Shown here piece after piece: positions 29,517-33,652 of a stretch of DNA of 33,652 bases. The DNA comes from Candidatus Uhrbacteria bacterium RIFCSPHIGHO2_02_FULL_53_13. GTDB taxonomy: Bacteria; Patescibacteriota; Patescibacteriia; UBA9934; UBA11717. How positions within the stretch are numbered: the first letter of the stretch is position 1; every line of letters starts with the position of its first letter. The position numbers and the translations under genes are program-made. Location of the stretch: positions 1 to 33,652 of the forward strand of contig MGDX01000018.1 in the NCBI GenBank assembly GCA_001791035.1, written 5' to 3'. Under the pieces are notes generated by a model. That model saw only the letters and a program-made list of their open reading frames with translations, was not told where the DNA came from and did no database searches.

Positions 29517-31298
29517 GTGCCCTCCCCTAAAAACAATCCCTTTTCGCGGTGGTTCAAACGAACACGATCCGCATCCTCAAAGCCCGTTGCTTCTTCGCGC
29601 GAAAAACGCGAGAAGCGATTTTTCCAGACGCTCCACGCCGGACGCACATTTCCGGCTCTCACGAAATGGCGTTTTCTTCCGCTCGTGCTCAATAAAAAAG
29701 AGCGTACCTTATTTTGGTGCGCGCTATGCCTTCTTGTCGTAAGTGTCTTTGCGCTCCTCATCAGTTGGTACGTTTCGCACGTGGCGCTCGGTTCATCGCG
29801 CGGAGGCACGTACACGGAGGGCGTTATCGGAACGCCGCAGTTCGTCAACCCCCTCTACGCGCAAGGCAACGACATTGACCAAGATCTTGTGCGTCTCGTT
29901 TACACGGGCCTCATGCAGTGGCATCCCACGGAAGGTCTTGTGACGGATTTGGCCGAGTCGTACACCATCAGCGATGATGAGCGCGTCTATGCGTTTACCT
30001 TGCGCGACGATGCTCTCTGGCATGACGGAACACCGGTGACAATTCGCGATGTCATTTTTACGTTCAATGCCATTCAAAATCCGGAGTACAAAAGCTCTTT
30101 GCATTCAGCGTTTCGCGGCGTAACCATTGAGCAGATTGACGATCGGTCGGTCGCTTTCACCTTGAGCGAGCCGTTTGCTCCATTTTTGGCCGCACTGACC
30201 GTGGGAATTCTCCCTGCGGAATACTGGGGCGACTTGGATCCGACAACAGCAAGACTCGCGGAACGGAATTTGACGCCCATGGGAAGCGGGCCGTATGCCG
30301 TTTTGGAGTTTACTAAAGACAAGCGCGGAGCCATTCAGTCGTACACGCTGGAACGATTCGAGGATTTCTACGGCGGCGAACCGAACATTGACACCATCGA
30401 GTTTAAGATGTATGAGTCCTTGCCCGAGCTCCTGCTCGCGCTCAAAAACCACAATGTTGAAGGCGCCGCGTTTGTGCCAAAGAGCCGCGTGGATGAGTTT
30501 TCCAGCGCTCCGTACCAGCTCATCAATCCGCATCTCCCACAAGTCACTGCCCTGTTTTTCAACGTAAAACACGAGTACGTTGAAGACGCGCGCGTGCGGC
30601 AAGCGCTGAGCGCGGCTTTAGACAAAGACGTTATTGTAGAGACGGTCCTCAAGGGCCACGGTACGGTAGCGCATTCCCTGCTCCTTCCAGATAGCGTTGA
30701 ATCACCTCTTGAAAATCCGCTTGGATACAGCCCCGACAAGGCGCGCACCTTGCTTGAAGAGGTCGGGTTCGACGACGAAACGCATCTCCCGATTACGCTC
30801 ACGACCGTGGATCAAGAAGAGACGGTGCTCGCCGCAAACAGCATCGCGGATATGTGGCGCGCCGTTGGCGTAGACGTGACCGTCAAAGCCGTGGACCCCG
30901 CTCGCCTGCGCGAGGAAGTGCTCAAAGATCGTTCGTATGATATTCTGTTGTCAGGAACGCTCTACGGCATTGATCCGGATCCGTATCCGTTTTGGCACAG
31001 CTCGCAAGCGACACATCCGGGACTCAACCTCTCACAGTACGCCAATCGCGATGTGGATAAAGCGATTGAAAAGGCGCGCACGCTCAGCGACGTGAATGAA
31101 CGACAGGGTTTGTATCGTGAAGTAGCCACGACAGTGAATGCATCGCTCCCGGCCATTTTCTTGTATCAACCAACTTACAGCTACGTGACATCCTCGCGCA
31201 TTCGTGGTATCAACATTGACTCCATCGTCATTCCGGCCGACCGATTCGGCCAAGTGCACGAGTGGTACATCAAAACGCGCAGACAGTTTTATTGGTAA
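29517..31298 (+). CDS. Peptide ABC transporter substrate-binding protein, N-anchored
   Basis: A 593-residue SBP_bac_5 (OppA/DppA-like) binding protein for peptides or related ligands. It opens with about 67 basic residues (KNNPFSRWFKRTRSASSKP..., RFLPLVLNKKERT) before a single helix at about 66-88 (LFWCALCLLVVSVFALLISWYV), so it is anchored without a lipobox. The extracellular part starts GGTYTEGVIGTPQFVNPLYAQGNDIDQDLVRLVYTGLMQW, the family start. ESYTISDDERVYAFTLRDDALWHDGTPVTIRDVIFTFNAIQNP is the diagnostic SBP_bac_5 block, and the C-terminus has RVRQALSAALDKDVIVETVLKGHG. The start is GTG at 29517. The cognate permease and ATPase genes are not in this window. Cys in the helix (FWCALC) is notable but not a lipobox. 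Confidence 0.87.
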   Translation: MPSPKNNPFSRWFKRTRSASSKPVASSREKREKRFFQTLHAGRTFPALTKWRFLPLVLNKKERTLFWCALCLLVVSVFALLISWYVSHVALGSSRGGTYTEGVIGTPQFVNPLYAQGNDIDQDLVRLVYTGLMQWHPTEGLVTDLAESYTISDDERVYAFTLRDDALWHDGTPVTIRDVIFTFNAIQNPEYKSSLHSAFRGVTIEQIDDRSVAFTLSEPFAPFLAALTVGILPAEYWGDLDPTTARLAERNLTPMGSGPYAVLEFTKDKRGAIQSYTLERFEDFYGGEPNIDTIEFKMYESLPELLLALKNHNVEGAAFVPKSRVDEFSSAPYQLINPHLPQVTALFFNVKHEYVEDARVRQALSAALDKDVIVETVLKGHGTVAHSLLLPDSVESPLENPLGYSPDKARTLLEEVGFDDETHLPITLTTVDQEETVLAANSIADMWRAVGVDVTVKAVDPARLREEVLKDRSYDILLSGTLYGIDPDPYPFWHSSQATHPGLNLSQYANRDVDKAIEKARTLSDVNERQGLYREVATTVNASLPAIFLYQPTYSYVTSSRIRGINIDSIVIPADRFGQVHEWYIKTRRQFYW

Positions 31299-31319
31299 GC
31301 TGGCGCCGAGAATACATGA

Positions 31320-31405
31320 GGGCAAGTGGCGGAACGGTAGACGCGCTACGTTCAGGGCGTAGTATCCGCAAGGATGTGAGGGTTCAAATCCCTCCTTGCC
31401 CACCA
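31320..31405 (+). tRNA. tRNA-Leu (CAG)
   Basis: Class II tRNA: acceptor GGGCAAG/CTTGCCC, anticodon stem CTACG/CGTAG around loop TTCAGGG (anticodon CAG), variable arm TATCC-GCAA-GGATG, T loop TTCAAAT, discriminator A, encoded CCA. Reads CUG. Confidence 0.96.
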
Positions 31406-31450
31406 AAATGGAATTTGTCATTTTTGAAACTGAATCTTTGAGCCGTGCCT

Positions 31451-31531
31451 ATCAACGGAAGTTCCAAGCGTCTTGAGGGACGTTGCCAACTCTCGTTGAT
31501 GTCATACGACATCTGTTGGGACTCGTCCCAA
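31451..31531 (+). promoter_or_regulatory. rnj: Folded leader upstream of RNase J
   Basis: Three hairpins stand in line between tRNA-Leu and the RNase J start: ATCAACG/CGTTGAT (31451-31457 with 31494-31500) enclosing AGCGTC/GACGTT; GATGTC-atac-GACATC (31498-31513); TTGGGAC-tc-GTCCCAA (31516-31531). The first two share bases and would compete. They may be leader structures for self-control by RNase J, or ends and processing sites of the tRNA transcript. No clear promoter is visible near the gene. Confidence 0.5.
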
Positions 31532-31561
31532 TGAACATTTATTCATAACGAAGTATTTATT

Positions 31562-33427
31562 ATGGTTGAAAAACCTAAGAGCTCGGCGGCATCGTCGAGC
31601 AAACGGCCACGACGCCCGCAAGGCGGCGGTGACCGACGCGGCGGACACAAACGTCCGCCACACGCGCGCGGAGGACGCCGCCCCGAGGGCGGCCGCACGC
31701 CGCGACGCGCTACGACGACCGACGAAACGTTCGTCGTTCATCCAAAGGACATCAAGGCGCCGGACAGTGAGGTCCTGCGTGTCATTGTGCTTGGCGGCTG
31801 TGAAGAAGTCGGCCGCAACTGCACTTTGCTCGAGTACGGCAACGACATCATTCTCATTGACATGGGGTTGCAGTTTCCCGAGGAGGATATGCCGGGGATT
31901 GACTACATTATCCCCAACACCGCGTATCTGCGCGGAAAAGAAAAGCGCATTCGCGGCCTCATTATCACGCACGGCCACTACGACCACATCGGCGCCATCC
32001 CACACGTCTTGCCTAAAATCGGCAATCCGCCCATTTACGGTTTGCCCATCACCAACGCAATCATTCGCAAACGCCAAACCGACTACAAGGGATACCCGAA
32101 ACTGAATGTCCACGATCTCAAGGTTGACGACAAAATCAAGCTCGGCAAATTTGAGGTGTCGTTCTTCCACATCAATCACAACATCCCTGATGCCGTGGGC
32201 ATTTTGGTAGAAACGCCTTCAACGCGCCTCGTGCATACCGGCGATTGGAAGTTTGACTTTCATCCCGTCGGCGAAGACCGCGCCGACTTTCAGCGCATCG
32301 CGCTCATCGGCTCCAAGGGTGTTGACGTGCTCATGGGCGACTCGACGAACGCGTCCATTCCTGGACACACCATCTCTGAAAAAGTGGTGGGTGAAGAAAT
32401 CGAGCGCCTCATTGAAAAAGCTACGGGACGCCTTATCATCGGAACGTTCGCCTCGCTCTTGTCGCGCGTCAAGCAGATCATTGAGATGGCCGAGAAGCAC
32501 GGAAAGTTTGTCGCGATCGAAGGATACTCAATGAAAACGAATACGGAGATTGCCAAAGAAGTCGGATTCATCAAATGCAAAGCGAGCACGCTCATCCCAT
32601 CGGACCGCATGGACAAATATCCGGACGATAAAATTGTGATTCTCTGCACCGGCGCGCAGGGTGAGTCCAACGCCGCGCTCATGCGCATCGCCAACAACGA
32701 GCATCGCTTTGTGCGTATCCGCCAAGGAGATACGGTGGTGTTCTCCTCGTCCATCATTCCTGGAAACGAATCCACTGTGCAGAAAGTGTACGACACGCTC
32801 TACCGCCGTGGCGCCAAGGTCATCAACTATCACATGATGGACGTGCACGCGGGCGGACACGGCCGACAAGAGGATTTGAAGCTGATGCTTTCTTTGATGA
32901 AACCGAAGTACTACATTCCCATCGAAGGAAATCACTTCATGCTCAAAGACAACGCCGACATCGCCTACTCACTCGGCTGGGACGCAGAGCACGTGTTCGT
33001 GACAGACAACGGACAGCTGATGGAATTCAAGAACGGGCGCGGTGTGATGCGAAAGGAAAAGGTGCCAACAAACTATGTGTTTGTAGATGGGCTGGGCGTT
33101 GGCGATGTGTCGGATGTTGTGCTACGCGATCGCAACGAGCTGGCGTCCGACGGCATGATTGTCATCATCGCGCAAGTCGAACAGAAAACCGGCAAGCTCG
33201 TGGGCCAGCCGGACATTATCTCGCGTGGGTTTGTGCACATGAAAGAAAACCGCGACTTGATTATGGGCATCAAAAAAGTTGTGCAAAAGTCTGCCTCAAG
33301 TTCAGATCCAAAGAGCACCGCGGACGACGACTACGTGCGACGTCAAATCCGCAACGAGGTCGGGCAGTTTGTTTTGCAAAAGACGAACCGCCGCCCGATG
33401 ATTTTGCCGGTAGTGATTGGGGTATAA
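31562..33427 (+). CDS. rnj: Ribonuclease J
   Basis: A metallo-beta-lactamase/beta-CASP nuclease that starts or completes mRNA decay and matures rRNA in bacteria without RNase E. It has 621 residues. The core begins about residue 70 (EVLRVIVLGGCEEVGRNCTLLEYGNDIILID). The metal-binding motif is HGHYDHIG (HxHxDH), with further ligands in HTGDWKFD and later HAGGHGRQED. The beta-CASP block includes ASLLSRVKQI and CTGAQGESNAAL. The C-terminal domain ends NRRPMILPVVIGV, and the sequence is normal in that part. An added N-terminal region of about 55 residues is very rich in Arg, Gly, Pro and Ser and is likely disordered and RNA-binding. Confidence 0.95.
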   Translation: MVEKPKSSAASSSKRPRRPQGGGDRRGGHKRPPHARGGRRPEGGRTPRRATTTDETFVVHPKDIKAPDSEVLRVIVLGGCEEVGRNCTLLEYGNDIILIDMGLQFPEEDMPGIDYIIPNTAYLRGKEKRIRGLIITHGHYDHIGAIPHVLPKIGNPPIYGLPITNAIIRKRQTDYKGYPKLNVHDLKVDDKIKLGKFEVSFFHINHNIPDAVGILVETPSTRLVHTGDWKFDFHPVGEDRADFQRIALIGSKGVDVLMGDSTNASIPGHTISEKVVGEEIERLIEKATGRLIIGTFASLLSRVKQIIEMAEKHGKFVAIEGYSMKTNTEIAKEVGFIKCKASTLIPSDRMDKYPDDKIVILCTGAQGESNAALMRIANNEHRFVRIRQGDTVVFSSSIIPGNESTVQKVYDTLYRRGAKVINYHMMDVHAGGHGRQEDLKLMLSLMKPKYYIPIEGNHFMLKDNADIAYSLGWDAEHVFVTDNGQLMEFKNGRGVMRKEKVPTNYVFVDGLGVGDVSDVVLRDRNELASDGMIVIIAQVEQKTGKLVGQPDIISRGFVHMKENRDLIMGIKKVVQKSASSSDPKSTADDDYVRRQIRNEVGQFVLQKTNRRPMILPVVIGV

Positions 33428-33517
33428 GAAATGGGGGTTAGTGAGTAGTGGACTAGCGGAACCTCACAAGGAGCCAACGGTCGGAAGTAAACAAATGGAA
33501 GTTATAGTCATCACACT
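33428..33517 (+). other. Spacer after RNase J
   Basis: Gene-free. It begins AAGAAATGGGGGTTAGTG and has short GGAAGT words (GGTCGGAAGTAA, ATGGAAGTTA) like the degenerate spacer after tRNA-Ile. No terminator with a T-run is obvious here; the palindrome just downstream may end the RNase J transcript. Confidence 0.4.
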
Positions 33518-33652
33518 ATGAAACAGGAATTAGCATTTTTGAAACAGAGCGAAGTCCGATGCTCTGCAGGGAGAAAAAACCGCAGATGTAGCCGTAGCTA
33601 CATTGAGGATTTTTTCTTCCGAAGAGCTAGGAATTCGCTCTGTTTCAAGAAT
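33518..33652 (+). CDS. Possible 5' end of a further gene
   Basis: An ATG at 33518 begins a frame open to the window edge (45 codons, opening MKQELAFLKQSEVR). It is preceded at 33503-33517 by TATAGT plus nine bases, the same arrangement as the DsbA-like gene start. However, the large palindrome at 33535-33652 covers most of the frame, and its composition is not gene-like. It may be a real promoter whose gene is broken by a repeat, or chance. Confidence 0.25.
   Translation, partial: MKQELAFLKQSEVRCSAGRKNRRCSRSYIEDFFFRRARNSLCFKN
33535..33652. repeat. Large nested palindrome (about 118 bp)
   Basis: Outer arms from 33535-33553 and 33634-33652 pair over 19 positions (one G-T), including a perfect 15-base core TTGAAACAGAGCGAA. 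Inside are stems TCC/GGA, GCTCT/AGAGC, GGGAGAAAAAA/TTTTTTCTTCC (33569-33579 with 33610-33620, one G-T) and ATGTAGC-cgta-GCTACAT (33586-33603). All nest in one axis, so the DNA can form a cruciform or the RNA one long rod. The last arm ends at the window's final base, so it may continue. Confidence 0.75.

Noticed and set aside
1-33652. CRISPR array, insertion sequence or prophage
   Set aside because: No regularly spaced repeats, no transposase, integrase, capsid or terminase-like product seen on either strand.

Overview
The window looks like a slowly reduced bacterial chromosome segment with moderate GC content, most likely from a Candidatus Patescibacteria (CPR) lineage of the Parcubacteria type. 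This placement is inference. It rests on the gene mix (RNase J, bactofilin, DsbA-like thiol protein with an N-terminal anchor, SecG next to an anchored peptide-binding protein, and a secreted protein with the GKR/PGT repeat type I associate with these genomes). It also rests on very few Shine-Dalgarno sequences, several promoters placed almost on top of their start codons, and CCA encoded in every tRNA gene. Genes end in TGA as well as TAA and TAG, so the standard bacterial code applies. I see no phage, transposase, integrase, CRISPR array or rRNA operon.

Layout, left to right. Bases 1-1154 (minus) hold three overlapping genes: a small membrane protein, a SAM methyltransferase and a membrane protein cut by the window edge. 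Bases 1281-5655 (minus) hold a complete branched-chain amino-acid type ABC importer, livK-livH-livM-livG-livF. Bases 5656-6381 have no protein gene but hold an unassigned structured small RNA with its own promoter, a tRNA-Val(UAC), and a cloverleaf-like element repeating the last 21 bases of that tRNA. Bases 6382-9940 hold an orphan protein, tRNA-Leu(GAG), a hairpin-rich spacer, and an unrecognised two-gene unit (a tail-anchored coiled-coil protein followed by a TPR protein).

Bases 10077-18099 (minus) form a long tightly packed run: a DHH-like protein, ValRS, TyrRS, ArgRS, bactofilin and a divergent diacylglycerol-kinase-fold protein. Next comes an M50 membrane metalloprotease (minus), then on plus tRNA-Ile(UAU), a small membrane protein, tRNA-Val(GAC), a DUF4173-like membrane protein, an RluD-type pseudouridine synthase, a cytidylate-kinase-like enzyme and ribosomal protein bL19. 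A shared bidirectional terminator separates bL19 from a minus-strand pair, a secreted repeat protein and uvrA. The right end (plus) carries the DsbA-like protein, secG, the peptide-binding protein, tRNA-Leu(CAG) and RNase J with a folded leader, ending in a large nested palindrome.

The genes mostly serve translation (three tRNA synthetases, five tRNAs, bL19, rRNA modification), RNA decay (RNase J), DNA repair (UvrA), secretion (SecG, DsbA-like) and uptake of amino acids and peptides. The uptake systems fit a cell that scavenges building blocks. The least explained parts are the small RNA/tRNA-like region at 5.8-6.2 kb, the coiled-coil/TPR pair, and the palindrome at the right end.
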